A stretch of 64,000 nt of DNA, taken from the NCBI RefSeq assembly GCF_000967245.1, contig NZ_KQ033878.1, positions 1 to 64,000 of the forward strand, given 5' to 3'. Source of the stretch: Bombilactobacillus mellis. Lineage in GTDB: Bacteria; Bacillota; Bacilli; Lactobacillales; Lactobacillaceae. The translations under genes were made by a program, and so were the position numbers. The notes under the pieces are model-generated. The model was not told the DNA's origin. It saw only the letters and a program-made list of their open reading frames with translations, and searched no databases. Of this stretch, positions 7,920 through 17,800 are shown in pieces (the first letter of the stretch is position 1; each line of letters begins with the position of its first letter).

Positions 7920-10736
7920 TTATTGAGGTGTATTTTTCAAAGTCCAAGTAGCTGTGGCCTGATATGTTCCCAAAGCAGGCCGTTGACCTTGCAGATTCAG
8001 CCAAGGTCCCCTATAATAGTCGCTTAATTTTACTTGTTTTCCACTATTATTTTCATACCAATCCTTACTAATATCACAATCAGTAATATTAAGATCCCTA
8101 AAATTGCTACCATTGGCTATTGTAATTTCTGATCCACTGTCTACAGGTGTATTATCATATTTAAAAATACCATCTAAGGTTTTGGATGGATCCTTAGTAT
8201 TAATAAACTTAGTTATCGATAAATCCAATTTCCAATATTTCTTATAACTTTGAGTTGTATCTTTGACTATTAATCGGGGTTGCTTATTTACGGAGTAATT
8301 TAATCCACATTTACTAGGCATAGCCTGACGAATATAACTTCCAAAATTTAGATTGGGCACCTCAAGACTGATAGTACCAGATTCAACGTATGTTAAGGGT
8401 ATTTCCCGTAATGTTCCACCTGTAGATTTCAAATTTCCCATGCTAGGGTTGTAAGTAACAATATGGCCCCAATCCAAATTATCTGAAATAAGATCATTAT
8501 AATTACTTAGGCTATAACGCTGCAGATTATTATCCTTATCCTTTCCCCAAAGATATTGGGGTACATACTGTTTAACATCATATACATACCCGTCAGAATA
8601 ATTATTATTGCTCTCTGTTGCTCCTCTTACTAGAGTCTGAGAATCACGAAGCGGCTTGTTGCTTGAGTTTTGATACTTAAATTGGACAATGGCATTTTCG
8701 GCTACGGGCACCTCGAATGTCGCACTTACTGGTTCAAAAACTTCTTGGCTTTGACCATCAATGCCATTATCTCGAGCCTCAACATGAATAGTATGACCAC
8801 CTCCTTTATGTTTAGGAGTAGCTAAGGCTTTTAAATCATCCTGATCTGTAATAGCAAAGCTCCAATTGACCTTTGTCTTGTTTTTTTCACCATTACTACT
8901 TGTAGTATCTACAGTTTTAACTTCCTTTTTATTAGTGCTGTTATCATCAATCCAATAAGACAGAGTAACCTGACTGCTATCCTCATCTCGCAAAGTTCCA
9001 TAAATATTTAAAGCTGGATAGCTTTCTGGGTTGCAAAATCTAGAATCATCGGGAAGATACGCATAGGGATACACATAGGGATTACCGGAAATTACCGGAT
9101 TTCTATATGATGAATCTGTAAATGTAAGTGACGGCGAAGCATTATAAGGCCTATTATTCCATACAAGCGTTATTGGTTCATCGCTATCGTGATTAGCAAT
9201 AAGATCTTTTATACCCCTTAAATTTACTGTGTAGCGGCCATTGCTATCACTAACGGATTTTACATAAGTATTAAAATTTTTCCCTTTGGGATTATGGGGA
9301 GAACCTGTCCCTACTTCACTCCATTGAAATTCTTGAGCATTGTTACCAATAGTAATATAATTTAAACCATTATCTTGAAAAACCTGAGGAAATTCTGTTG
9401 GTGGCCATGGCCATGTACCAGCACCCCCAATTGAAACATATGGTTCAAAATTTTTCCCAATTTTTAGCTGCCATAATTTAGTATCATAATCAAAAAGATT
9501 TACCATCCAACCTCCATGATTATAGTCAGCAGCCTTCCTAGTATCAAAACTACTTATGTCTAAAATTTGTAATTGAGAGCAACTTTTAAACATCTCATAC
9601 ATTCTCGTTACTTTGCTAGTATCAAAATTACTTAAATTTAAAGAGATTAAACCACTGCAAACTGCAAACATGGAACTCATATCAGTAACCTTACTGGTAT
9701 TAAAATTATTTACATTTATTGATGGCAAAGTACGACAACTATTAAACATAGACCTCATATTAGTGACATTGCCAGTGTTAAAATTACTTACATTTATTGA
9801 TGGCAAAGCAAGACAATTAGAAAACATAGAACTCATATTAGTGACCTGGCTGGTATCAAATTTACTTACGTTTAAAGACTTTAAACCACTACAACCACTA
9901 AACATAGCACCCATATCAGTGACCCGGCTAGTGTTAAAATTACTTAAATCTAATGTTGTCAATGCATAACTGCCACTAAACATAGAATTCATATTAGTAA
10001 CATTGTGAGTATCAAAATCACTTAAGTCTATTGATGTAAAACCGTAACAGTCATAAAACATCCCACTCATATTAGTAACTTGGCTAGTATTAAAATTATT
10101 TAGATTCAAAGATGATAATTTTTTACAATCCTTAAACATATAACTCATATCAGTAACCTGACTATTATTAAATTTACTTAAATCTAAGGAAATTAAGTCA
10201 TAACAGTCATCAAACAGATGACTCATATTCGTTGTTTCACTAGTATCTAAGTTTTCTAAACCTTTTATCTCTGTAACTATGGGTAAATTAGCAAAAACAG
10301 CTGTGGCATCTTTGGGCAAAGAAACACCCGGATTAATGTCTACCTCTTTAATCTTTTTTATATTACCATTCTCAGTCCAATTACTACCACCAGTATGGGT
10401 AAATGGATCATTAGGATCATTAATTCCATACGGTACAGTCCCCGTAGCTAATTGACCCTTATCAATGGTCAAAATCCCATCAGCTGTTATTTTCCAATCA
10501 CAAGTACCCGATGTGCCACTAGCAATTATATCCGGAGAATCTTTTAAAAAACTAAACAACTGGAAAGTAGGAGCCTTTTTTTGTAAGTGCGATACTGCAA
10601 GTAAATCTTGCCCAGAAGCTTCTGTTTTAGATACATTAATCGTTTTAACCGCAGCAGCACAATCAAACTTCTGGAAGCTAACAACCATGAAACTAATTAT
10701 TAAAAAAGCTAACCCCAGTCTGATTATTTTTTTCAT
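7920..10736 (-). CDS. Secreted BspA-type leucine-rich repeat protein with WxL domain
   Basis: Cell-surface protein of 938 residues. An N-terminal signal peptide (basic start, hydrophobic stretch, then CAAAVK) is followed by nine or so repeats of about 24 residues of the BspA/DUF285 type, each with a core such as FNTSQVTNMSGMF, at roughly 145-410. A middle region has Ig-like or MucBP-like character. The C-terminus carries the two WxL motifs: WKL in the last 120 residues and the terminal YQATATWTLKNTPQ. WxL domains bind peptidoglycan non-covalently, and there is no LPXTG signal. BspA repeats are usually linked to binding host or bacterial surfaces. The start is ATG after AAAGGA. The usual DUF916/WxL partner genes are absent here. 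Confidence 0.88.
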   Translation of the reverse strand: MKKIIRLGLAFLIISFMVVSFQKFDCAAAVKTINVSKTEASGQDLLAVSHLQKKAPTFQLFSFLKDSPDIIASGTSGTCDWKITADGILTIDKGQLATGTVPYGINDPNDPFTHTGGSNWTENGNIKKIKEVDINPGVSLPKDATAVFANLPIVTEIKGLENLDTSETTNMSHLFDDCYDLISLDLSKFNNSQVTDMSYMFKDCKKLSSLNLNNFNTSQVTNMSGMFYDCYGFTSIDLSDFDTHNVTNMNSMFSGSYALTTLDLSNFNTSRVTDMGAMFSGCSGLKSLNVSKFDTSQVTNMSSMFSNCLALPSINVSNFNTGNVTNMRSMFNSCRTLPSINVNNFNTSKVTDMSSMFAVCSGLISLNLSNFDTSKVTRMYEMFKSCSQLQILDISSFDTRKAADYNHGGWMVNLFDYDTKLWQLKIGKNFEPYVSIGGAGTWPWPPTEFPQVFQDNGLNYITIGNNAQEFQWSEVGTGSPHNPKGKNFNTYVKSVSDSNGRYTVNLRGIKDLIANHDSDEPITLVWNNRPYNASPSLTFTDSSYRNPVISGNPYVYPYAYLPDDSRFCNPESYPALNIYGTLRDEDSSQVTLSYWIDDNSTNKKEVKTVDTTSSNGEKNKTKVNWSFAITDQDDLKALATPKHKGGGHTIHVEARDNGIDGQSQEVFEPVSATFEVPVAENAIVQFKYQNSSNKPLRDSQTLVRGATESNNNYSDGYVYDVKQYVPQYLWGKDKDNNLQRYSLSNYNDLISDNLDWGHIVTYNPSMGNLKSTGGTLREIPLTYVESGTISLEVPNLNFGSYIRQAMPSKCGLNYSVNKQPRLIVKDTTQSYKKYWKLDLSITKFINTKDPSKTLDGIFKYDNTPVDSGSEITIANGSNFRDLNITDCDISKDWYENNSGKQVKLSDYYRGPWLNLQGQRPALGTYQATATWTLKNTPQ

Positions 10737-10987
10737 TTATAACATCTTTCCTTTTATACAAACTTCAGCATTTATCAAATTGTATTTTTCATAGCAATAA
10801 AAAATAGTCTATGTACTCTATCCATTGTTTGATTTCTTTCAGCATGTATAGTGCACACCATCTCAAGATAATGGTATATGAAATTTTATTCATAGACAAG
10901 CCCTTTATTATTAATAGTTAATTTAATTGATCACTTTTTGCCTTATTGCGGACCTGTCAAGACTTGAAATCATATTTAAATACAAAT

Positions 10988-11013
10988 AAAAAAGCTATGA
11001 TTAAAATCATAGC
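10988..11013 (-). terminator. Terminator of the second surface-protein gene
   Basis: Same 9-bp hairpin (GCTATGATT / AATCATAGC) and T-run as at 7859-7886, downstream of the second copy on the minus strand. Confidence 0.8.
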
Positions 11014-11046
11014 CAAAAGCATTCCTCTAAATAACTGAACCCGTTA

Positions 11047-13494
11047 TTATTGAGGTGTATCTTTCAAAGTCCAAGTAGCTGTGGCCTGATATGTTCCCAC
11101 AGCAGGCTGTTGATCTTGCAGATTCAGCCAAGGACCTTTATCCTTTTGTTGTTTACCGTCAGAATACCAACTATTACTAATTGAATAAATATGATCCGTA
11201 TTAGGATTAAAATCGCCACCCTCAGCTATTGTAGCTTCTGAACCACTGCTTACGGGTGTATTATCATAGTAAAAAATACCATCTAAGGTTTTGGATGGAT
11301 CCTTAGTATTGATAAACTTAGTTATCGATAAATACAAGGTCCAAGATTTACTATTATTTGTATCTTGCACTATCAGCTGAGGGGGTTTATCTGAGGAATA
11401 CTGTAACCCGTATTTACGAGGAGTAGCTTGGCGAATACGACTTCCAAAATTCAGATCAGGAACCTGCAAAAAACTAATTTGACCAATATCATCATATGTT
11501 AAGGTTACCTTTTTGACTAAGTCCTCCTCACTAACAGTAGATGCCAAACATCCACGACCGTTATAAAAGAAATTACCCCACTTTGTCCAAACATTATTTA
11601 AAAGATAATTATATTGAGATATACCATAACGCAACAGATGGTTATTGTTATCCTTTAACCAAATATATTGGGGTAAATATTTTTTAACATCATATCCATA
11701 GGTATTATCCCCTGGAGTTGCATACCTTTGAGGAGGTACTGGTCTGACCAAAGTTTGAGAATCACGAAGCTGTTTGCCGCTTGAGTCCTGATAATTAAAT
11801 TGGACAATCGCATTTTCAGCTACTGGCGCCTTGAATGTCACACTGGCCGGGAAATAAACATCTTGATCAGTACCATTATCTCGAGCCTCAACATGAATAG
11901 TATGACCACCTCTTTGAGGAGTAGCTAAGGCTGTTAAATCATTCTCATCTGTAATAGCAAAGCTCCAATTGACCTTTGTCGTGTTTTCTTTACCATTACT
12001 ACTTGTAGTATCTACAGTTTTAACTTCCTTTTTATTAGTGCTGTTATCATCAATCCAATAAGACAGAGTAACCTGACTGCTATCTTCATCTCGCAAAGTC
12101 CCATAAATATTTAAAGGTGGAAAATCTTTATCTTTATCACGAAAATCATAGGAATAAGTATAGGGCTTATCCGACCTTAAAGAATCATCTGAAATTATCG
12201 GTTTTTGGTCTGAATCTGTAAAAACCAGTGATGGTGGAGCATTATAAGGCTCATTGTTCCATACAAAAGTTATTGGAGTTTTATTTTTAGCAGCATCATT
12301 AATATGTTTGATTATACCTTGTAACTGATTCGGATTTATAGCTGTAGTACTTGAATTATCATAAGGTTTATAGATTCTTCCTTTGGGATCTTTGGGATCA
12401 TGGGGATTACCGTTTCCCACTTCTCTCCACTCAAAATCTGCACGTTTGTCACTATTCTTACTATTAATAGTAGTATATTTTAACTTGCCATCATAAAACG
12501 TATCAATATATGGTGTATCCTTATTTGGCCAGGCCCGGTAATCGTTGTCGCATTTAAGTTCAAAATTTTTTCCGAGTGTTAATTTCCATGTATGATTCAT
12601 AGATAAAAATATACTGTTCATATTAGTAACCTTACTAGTGTCAAAATTACTTACATCTAATGTTGGTACAGAACAGCTATTAAACATACTCAACATATTA
12701 GTAACCTGACTAGTATTAAAACTACTTGTGTTTATACTTTGTAAATTGGTACAATGTGAAAACATATAACTCATATTAGTAACCTGACTAGTATTAAAAT
12801 TTCTTAGATCTAATATTGTCGCAGAACATCCAATAAACATTTGACTCATATTAGTAACCCGACTAGTATCAAAACTACTTACATCTAAGGATGTTATATT
12901 GGAACACTGCTTAAACATAAAGCTCATATCAGTGACCTTGCCAGTATCAAAATTACTTACATTTATTGATGTCAATTTAGAACAACCATCAAACAGATGA
13001 CTCATATTCGTTGTTTCACTAGTATCTAAGTTTTCTAAACCTTTTATCTCTGTAACTATGGGTAAATTAGCAAAAACAGCTGTGGCATCTTTGGGCAAAG
13101 AAACGCCTGGCTTAATGTCTACTTTTTTAATCTTTTCTCCATTACCATTAGCAGTCCAGTTACTTCCACTAGGATAATATTCATTAATTGGTACAGTCCC
13201 CGTAGCTAATTGACCTTTATCAATGGTCAAAATCCCATCAGCTGTTATTTCCCACTTACAAGTACCCGATATGCCACTAGCAATTACATCCGGAGAATCT
13301 TTTAAAAAACTAAACAACTGGGAAGTAGGAGCCTTTTTTTGTAAGTGCGGTACTGCAAGGAATGTAGGTACAGAAGCTTCGGTTTTGGATACATTAATCG
13401 TTTTAACCGCAGCAGCACAATCAAACTTCTGGAAGCTAACAACCATGAAACTAATTATTAAAAAAGCTAACCCCAGTCTGATTATTTTTTTCAT
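11047..13494 (-). CDS. Secreted BspA-type repeat protein with WxL domain (paralogue)
   Basis: Paralogue of the preceding protein, 815 residues. The signal peptide is almost identical; about six BspA/DUF285 repeats replace the nine in the other copy. Next come the same middle domains (shared blocks such as YGTLRDEDSSQVTLSYWIDD) and a WxL domain with SWTLYLSITKF and terminal TATWTLKDTPQ. The 3' half is near-identical in DNA, so duplication is recent or homogenised by gene conversion, while the repeat region has diverged. It probably binds the cell wall non-covalently and displays the repeats outward (known for WxL proteins; inferred here). Confidence 0.88.
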   Translation of the reverse strand: MKKIIRLGLAFLIISFMVVSFQKFDCAAAVKTINVSKTEASVPTFLAVPHLQKKAPTSQLFSFLKDSPDVIASGISGTCKWEITADGILTIDKGQLATGTVPINEYYPSGSNWTANGNGEKIKKVDIKPGVSLPKDATAVFANLPIVTEIKGLENLDTSETTNMSHLFDGCSKLTSINVSNFDTGKVTDMSFMFKQCSNITSLDVSSFDTSRVTNMSQMFIGCSATILDLRNFNTSQVTNMSYMFSHCTNLQSINTSSFNTSQVTNMLSMFNSCSVPTLDVSNFDTSKVTNMNSIFLSMNHTWKLTLGKNFELKCDNDYRAWPNKDTPYIDTFYDGKLKYTTINSKNSDKRADFEWREVGNGNPHDPKDPKGRIYKPYDNSSTTAINPNQLQGIIKHINDAAKNKTPITFVWNNEPYNAPPSLVFTDSDQKPIISDDSLRSDKPYTYSYDFRDKDKDFPPLNIYGTLRDEDSSQVTLSYWIDDNSTNKKEVKTVDTTSSNGKENTTKVNWSFAITDENDLTALATPQRGGHTIHVEARDNGTDQDVYFPASVTFKAPVAENAIVQFNYQDSSGKQLRDSQTLVRPVPPQRYATPGDNTYGYDVKKYLPQYIWLKDNNNHLLRYGISQYNYLLNNVWTKWGNFFYNGRGCLASTVSEEDLVKKVTLTYDDIGQISFLQVPDLNFGSRIRQATPRKYGLQYSSDKPPQLIVQDTNNSKSWTLYLSITKFINTKDPSKTLDGIFYYDNTPVSSGSEATIAEGGDFNPNTDHIYSISNSWYSDGKQQKDKGPWLNLQDQQPAVGTYQATATWTLKDTPQ

Positions 13495-13658
13495 TTATAA
13501 CATCTTTCCTTTTATACAAAGTTCAGCATTTATCAAATTGTATTTTTCAGAGCAATCAAAAATAGTCTATGTACTCTGTTTAATTTCTTTCAGCATGTAT
13601 AGTGCATACCATCTCAAGATAATGGTATATGAAATTTTATTCATAGACAAGCCCCTTA

Positions 13659-13805
13659 TCATAATAAAAGATTAATTCCTGACACTTATCGATTATTTAG
13701 AAAAAAATTCGTTTGGTTTAATTAGGGAACTATATTGAAGATTTTCCACATAGCACAATAGCTTTTATTAGCTTTACATAACTAATATAACACTTAAAAA
13801 ACATC
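13659..13805. other. Intergenic region
   Basis: AT-rich; beyond the duplicated leader and the terminator on its right I see nothing specific. Confidence 0.4.
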
Positions 13806-13835
13806 AAAAAACCAACTGAAAAATTCCAGTTGGTT
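13806..13835 (-). terminator. Terminator of the B3/B4-domain gene
   Basis: Arms AACCAACTG and CAGTTGGTT with an 8-nt loop; T-run follows on the minus strand. Confidence 0.8.
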
Positions 13836-13927
13836 CAGTCAGTTGGCTTAGTTAATAAATAAGCTCGTAGCAAAATAGACCCATGTTAATAATATTTTTT
13901 ATAATTCCACTTGCGGGTGTTCTTGAT

Positions 13928-14614
13928 CTAAAACCTGCACGGTTGTTGACAGCTGGAGATAGTCTGCAAGCGTTTTTGTAATAAGGCGATAGCCTGTTGA
14001 TAATCAGCATTCCGTTCTGGATTAGCATTTTCGATAAGAAATAAAACTTCTTTAGTGCTGGCATTCACTCCATAACGGGCACTGTCACGCCAATTTAAAC
14101 AGCGTGTCACCACTGCCTTTTGATCACTATAAATGATTTCCTGAGGCAAAGTCATTTCCGCATCTTGTTCTCCAATCGGAAAGAATTTTTCTGCACCAGC
14201 AGAAACGCGCAATGTTAAATCGCCTTGCAGCCGCTCTAAATCAAGTCCTCCAATCGGAAAAGCTTTTTCTAAAGAGACAGAATTATAGATATCAACTAAG
14301 TTATTAATATTACCTACACCTTTACCTTGCTTAGCACGTTTTAATAGGCTTTCTACAGAGCTACGAGCGCCTCTTTTTGTTTTGAATTTGTGAAAAACGT
14401 CGCGCCAATCTTTAATTATCAGATTAGTACTGATAGGATCGGCTTTAACCCATTGCACGGCCTGTTGATTTGCTTGCTCCAATAAAGCTTCCGGTATACT
14501 TCCACTTTGGTTCAAACTTTCATGACTGTGGCCGATAACTGTCGCCACATGCAAATCAGGAAGAATTCTCCAAACCGAGTCTTCAATAATAAATTTTTTC
14601 GGCATTGTCATCAT
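13928..14614 (-). CDS. B3/B4 (tRNA-binding/editing-like) domain protein
   Basis: Stand-alone protein of 228 residues with a B3/B4 domain, the domain that in phenylalanyl-tRNA synthetase beta forms the editing site. Family features seen are DWRDVFHKFKTKRGARSS near 70-85, LVDIYNSVSLEKAFPIGGLDL near 110-130 and DSARYGV near the C-terminus. Such stand-alone proteins may clear misacylated tRNA, but this is not established. The start is unclear: three ATG codons lie at 14614, 14611 and 14605, with only a weak ribosome binding site. It is monocistronic, with its own terminator at 13806-13835. Confidence 0.85.
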   Translation of the reverse strand: MMTMPKKFIIEDSVWRILPDLHVATVIGHSHESLNQSGSIPEALLEQANQQAVQWVKADPISTNLIIKDWRDVFHKFKTKRGARSSVESLLKRAKQGKGVGNINNLVDIYNSVSLEKAFPIGGLDLERLQGDLTLRVSAGAEKFFPIGEQDAEMTLPQEIIYSDQKAVVTRCLNWRDSARYGVNASTKEVLFLIENANPERNADYQQAIALLQKRLQTISSCQQPCRF

Positions 14615-15060
14615 TTCTTTCAGTTTATGAGCCCCGTTAGTTTCTTTATTAAGGATAATTACTGCCCTTTATTTAACCAAACAGGTGCTATTATTTTATT
14701 TTTCAATAGTTACAAGTCAATATCCAGCTGAAAATTTATAAACTGCAACTGCCAGTTAAGAGCTAACTTCGATTCTAAACACCTCTTAAAAAAAGAAGCA
14801 ACTATTAAACTCTTACTTAGGCCTACAAGAGTTAATAATTGCTATGTCCGGCGACATTTTTGATTGCTATTTTCTTTATTATAAATAGTTTTATTTCTAT
14901 TTCCAAATTGAAGATGGGTCCAGCAGCCTAAAAATGAATTTTGTTTCATAGTTCTTATTTGAGAAAAATTATACTTATTTAATAATACGATAATTGAACT
15001 TTTACTGATATGCTTTGCTTCGTGTTTTTGGATCAACGCTAATCTTGGAGCCCTGATTAA
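14615..15060. other. Intergenic region without a recognisable gene
   Basis: AT-rich; a 64-codon minus-strand frame (14842-15036) has no ribosome binding site and no family I recognise. It may be decayed coding DNA. Confidence 0.35.
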
Positions 15061-15066
15061 AAATCA

Positions 15067-15094
15067 TTGTAAATAATTAAAATTTAGGTATAAT
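15067..15094 (+). promoter_or_regulatory. Promoter of the glutamine-hydrolase/permease operon
   Basis: -35 TTGTAA (15067-15072) and a perfect -10 TATAAT (15089-15094) with a 16-nt spacer, 35 nt before the ATG. Confidence 0.75.
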
Positions 15095-15129
15095 TATTAA
15101 AAAATAAAAATACGAAATGAGAGATCTTT

Positions 15130-15858
15130 ATGCGCCCAATTATTGCTTTAACTGGAGATTCTTTAGTCACCCCTTCTGCTATTACTAATCTAAATTATGC
15201 CGATATGGCTCCACAAATGTTAAAAAACGCGCTTATCAAAGTAGGTGGATTACCTATTATTTTACCGTTTCCTGATGACTTGAAAGTTGCATCTGAATTA
15301 GCGGCGGCGGCTGTGCAAACTTTTGACGGTTTAGTATTACCCGGCGGACCAGATGTCGATCCGACACTTTACGGTGAAGAACCCATCAATGCGAGTGGAA
15401 GAGTAACCTATCCGAAGGATATCTTTGAATTGGCTCTGATTAAACAGACCCTGCAAGCTCACAAACCCATTCTCGGAATTTGTCGTGGTTTGCAAATTCT
15501 CAATGTGGCTTTAGGCGGGACTTTATATCAGGATTTAACAACTCAAAATCAGCAAGCAACTATTAAGCATACGCAGGCTTCTCCCGGGCAATACCCTAGT
15601 CATCATGTTACTATTACACCAAATAGTCACCTGGAACAGTTATTAGGCCAACAAGTTTATGTTAATTCCCGTCACCATCAGGCCGTTAAACAAGTTGCTC
15701 CGAGCTTAAAAGTTGTTGCTACTGCTTTGGATGGTGTTGTTGAAGCAGTTGAGGGTGACAATATTTTGGCAGTGCAATGGCATCCGGAGAATATGTGGCC
15801 GGATTATCCTGAACAACTGCAATTGTTCGCTGATTTAGTACAACGAGCACAATCCTAA
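15130..15858 (+). CDS. Gamma-glutamyl-gamma-aminobutyrate hydrolase family (peptidase C26)
   Basis: Class-I glutamine amidotransferase-like hydrolase of 242 residues. The nucleophile elbow GICRGLQ places Cys at 118; the catalytic His-Glu pair is in VQWHPEN near 218-220, and PGGPDVDP near 71-78 is the family loop. Known members (PuuD) cleave gamma-glutamyl-GABA or related gamma-glutamyl amides, so the natural substrate may be a gamma-glutamyl amine or peptide. It begins 16 nt before an amino-acid permease on the same strand, which suggests the permease imports the substrate or exports the product. No other putrescine-pathway genes are nearby. Confidence 0.9.
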   Translation: MRPIIALTGDSLVTPSAITNLNYADMAPQMLKNALIKVGGLPIILPFPDDLKVASELAAAAVQTFDGLVLPGGPDVDPTLYGEEPINASGRVTYPKDIFELALIKQTLQAHKPILGICRGLQILNVALGGTLYQDLTTQNQQATIKHTQASPGQYPSHHVTITPNSHLEQLLGQQVYVNSRHHQAVKQVAPSLKVVATALDGVVEAVEGDNILAVQWHPENMWPDYPEQLQLFADLVQRAQS

Positions 15859-15874
15859 GCAAAAGGAGAAAAAA

Positions 15875-17170
15875 ATGAACAAAAATAAACTAGGAATGGG
15901 TAGTGTTTTATTATTAGGAATCAATGGTATTATTGGTTCCGGAATTTTTTTGTTACCGAATCAAGCAGCCAAACTTATGGGTACAGCCAGCATTTTCGTT
16001 CTGATATTTGATGCTTTACTAGTTATTAGTATTGCTTTATGCTTTGCTCAAGCGGCTACATATTTTGATAAAGATGGTGGCCCTTATCTCTATGCACAAG
16101 ATGCGTTTGGTGAGTTCATCGGCTTTGAAGTAGGCTTTGTCACTTGGGCTGTCAGGATGATTGCAGAGGCGACAATGGCCGTCGCCTTTGAAACAGCTTT
16201 GATTGCAACTTTTCCCAGCGCAGAGCCTTATAAAAACTTGATTATTTCTGTTCTAATTATCGGCTTGGCTATTATGAATATTTTGGGTGCTCAAGTTTCG
16301 AAAGTGGTTAACAATATTATTACAGTTTCCAAACTGCTACCCTTAGTTTTATTTGTTGCTATTGGAATCTTTTTCATTCATCAAAATAATTTTACTCCTT
16401 TATTTCCTCACGGTACCTATCAAAAAGGGGCTTTTGCCCAAGCAGCTATTCTGATGTTTTATGCTTTTACCGGATTTGAAGGTCTAGCGGTAGCTGCAGG
16501 TGATATGAAAAACGCTAAACAAAATTTACCCAAGGCTATTATTATTGTCATTATCTGTGTAGCTTCTTTTTATATTTTAATTCAAATTGTTACGACCGGA
16601 ATTCTCGGCAGTTCTTTGGCCCAAGCTAATGCCCCAATTCAGACAGCTTTTGCCCACATAGCGGGACAATTTGGTAAGGCCTTAGTTGCAGCTGGTACCT
16701 TATTATCTACTGGCGGACTTCTTGTGGCTTCCAGTTATATTACTCCACGCTCCGGGGTAGCTTTGGCTGAATCAGGAATTATGCCGCCGCTCCTCAAGAA
16801 ACGGAATCGTTATAATGCACCTTGGGTATCTATTATTATAAGTATGATTATTACTCTTCTTATTGCCTGGTCAGGAACTTTCGGTTTTTTGGCGCAGATT
16901 AGCGCTATTTCTCGTTTTGCTCAATATATCCCTACTTGCCTTGCGGTCATTGTGTTTGCTCATACTAAAAAACGACAGCCGCAAAGTTTCCATCTCATTG
17001 GCGGCCCGGTTATTCCGATTATTGCCGTTTTAGTAAGTGTTTGGTTATTGTTCCAAGTAAATACTCAACAGCTTTTAATTGGTCTTGGAGCTCTATTAGT
17101 TGCGATTCCGCTTTATTTGATCATGAAAGCCTATCTAATCTGGGGGCATAAAAATAAGCAAAGTTTATAA
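15875..17170 (+). CDS. APC-family amino acid permease
   Basis: Integral membrane amino-acid transporter of 431 residues with about 12 hydrophobic segments. The N-terminal GINGIIGSGIFLLP is the substrate-binding motif of TM1 in the APC superfamily, and FYAFTGFEGLAV in TM6 matches too. It follows the C26 hydrolase by 16 nt, with AAAAGGAG as ribosome binding site, so the two are cotranscribed; transcription ends at the terminator at 17191-17214. The substrate is not evident; glutamate/GABA-type or gamma-glutamyl compounds are inferred from the partner. Confidence 0.9.
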   Translation: MNKNKLGMGSVLLLGINGIIGSGIFLLPNQAAKLMGTASIFVLIFDALLVISIALCFAQAATYFDKDGGPYLYAQDAFGEFIGFEVGFVTWAVRMIAEATMAVAFETALIATFPSAEPYKNLIISVLIIGLAIMNILGAQVSKVVNNIITVSKLLPLVLFVAIGIFFIHQNNFTPLFPHGTYQKGAFAQAAILMFYAFTGFEGLAVAAGDMKNAKQNLPKAIIIVIICVASFYILIQIVTTGILGSSLAQANAPIQTAFAHIAGQFGKALVAAGTLLSTGGLLVASSYITPRSGVALAESGIMPPLLKKRNRYNAPWVSIIISMIITLLIAWSGTFGFLAQISAISRFAQYIPTCLAVIVFAHTKKRQPQSFHLIGGPVIPIIAVLVSVWLLFQVNTQQLLIGLGALLVAIPLYLIMKAYLIWGHKNKQSL

Positions 17171-17190
17171 ATTATTAACCAATTGCTAAG

Positions 17191-17214
17191 GCAGCTATTA
17201 AATAGCTGCTTTTT
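17191..17214 (+). terminator. Terminator of the hydrolase/permease operon
   Basis: Arms GCAGCTATT and AATAGCTGC followed by TTTTTA, 20 nt after the permease stop codon. Confidence 0.85.
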
Positions 17215-17372
17215 ATCTGGAAAGATTTCTACCTATTAGATTGGTACAAGTAACATCATCTGTCAGCGCACATCTTTTAGTAATTTTAATAGTTGTTAAT
17301 GGTTAAAACTGTTTAAAGAGTCGGTAATTTTGATTTTAGTAAAATGACAACTGTTTAATTGCAAAACCACCT

Positions 17373-17597
17373 AAAAGCTCAGCCCTAGAATTTAGTGATT
17401 ATCATATTAATGTTAACACGATCCTACCTGGTGTCATAGCTACTCCCATCAATCAAGAGATGTTAGCAGATGAAACTATTAGTCAACGTTATCAAGAAAG
17501 AATCCCATTGAAACGTCCTGGCAGTCCTGATGAATTAGCCAAACCGGCATTTTTTCTTTCTAGTCCTGATGCCAGTTATATCAAACGACAATATTAA
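17373..17597 (+). pseudogene. C-terminal remnant of a short-chain dehydrogenase
   Basis: An uninterrupted frame reads KSSALEFSDYHINVNTILPG, then TPINQEM and, near the end, KRPGSPDELAKPAFFLSSPD before a stop. This is the C-terminal third of an SDR (the PG-TP segment and the 'PDELA..FFLSS..ASYI' region). The nucleotide-binding and YxxxK regions are missing upstream, and the ending is altered, so the gene is decayed. It is followed by a terminator hairpin at 17611-17640. Confidence 0.75.
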
Positions 17598-17800
17598 TTG
17601 CATTGCTTGCAGAATACTCTTACTTGAGTATTCTTTTTTACTTAAAATATTGCTGTAAAGCTCGAGCCGTTAATGTTTTACCCTGATTAAATAATTCCCA
17701 AGGCCGACCAGAAAATAAAATTTTACCCCCTTGCGCACCTGCACAAGGTCCCAGATCAACTACCCAATCAGCTTGACCGATAAGACGTAAATTATGCTCA
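17587..17800. repeat. Source copy of a segment duplicated at about 23.93-24.12 kb
   Basis: Covers the end of the SDR remnant, its terminator and the 3' end of the uvrA-like gene. A diverged copy lies at 23928-24123 with substitutions and one deletion of several tens of bases. Confidence 0.75.
17611..17640 (+). terminator. Terminator hairpin after the SDR remnant
   Basis: Arms AGAATACTC and GAGTATTCT followed by TTTTTT on the plus strand; the T-run touches the stop codon of the convergent uvrA-like gene. Confidence 0.75.

Larger units (their letters stand above)
7812..10908. repeat. Tandem duplication, unit A
   Basis: This unit contains a terminator, a BspA/WxL gene and its leader. The terminator flank, signal-peptide region, C-terminal half and about 170 nt of upstream leader match unit B (10939-13658) almost base for base. 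The main differences are in the number and sequence of the leucine-rich repeats. Confidence 0.8.
10939..13658. repeat. Tandem duplication, unit B
   Basis: Second copy of the unit at 7812-10908. The non-coding leader between 13495 and 13658 repeats that of unit A with few changes, including an AATTGTATTTTTCA stretch that reads TACAAT on the minus strand and could be a -10 box. Confidence 0.8.

Noticed and set aside
9613-9969. Repetitive 118-codon plus-strand frame
   Set aside because: Antisense reading of the BspA repeats; its apparent repeats simply mirror the leucine-rich repeat gene.
14842-15036. 64-codon minus-strand frame, possible transposase remnant
   Set aside because: No transposase motif could be recognised and no inverted repeats flank it.
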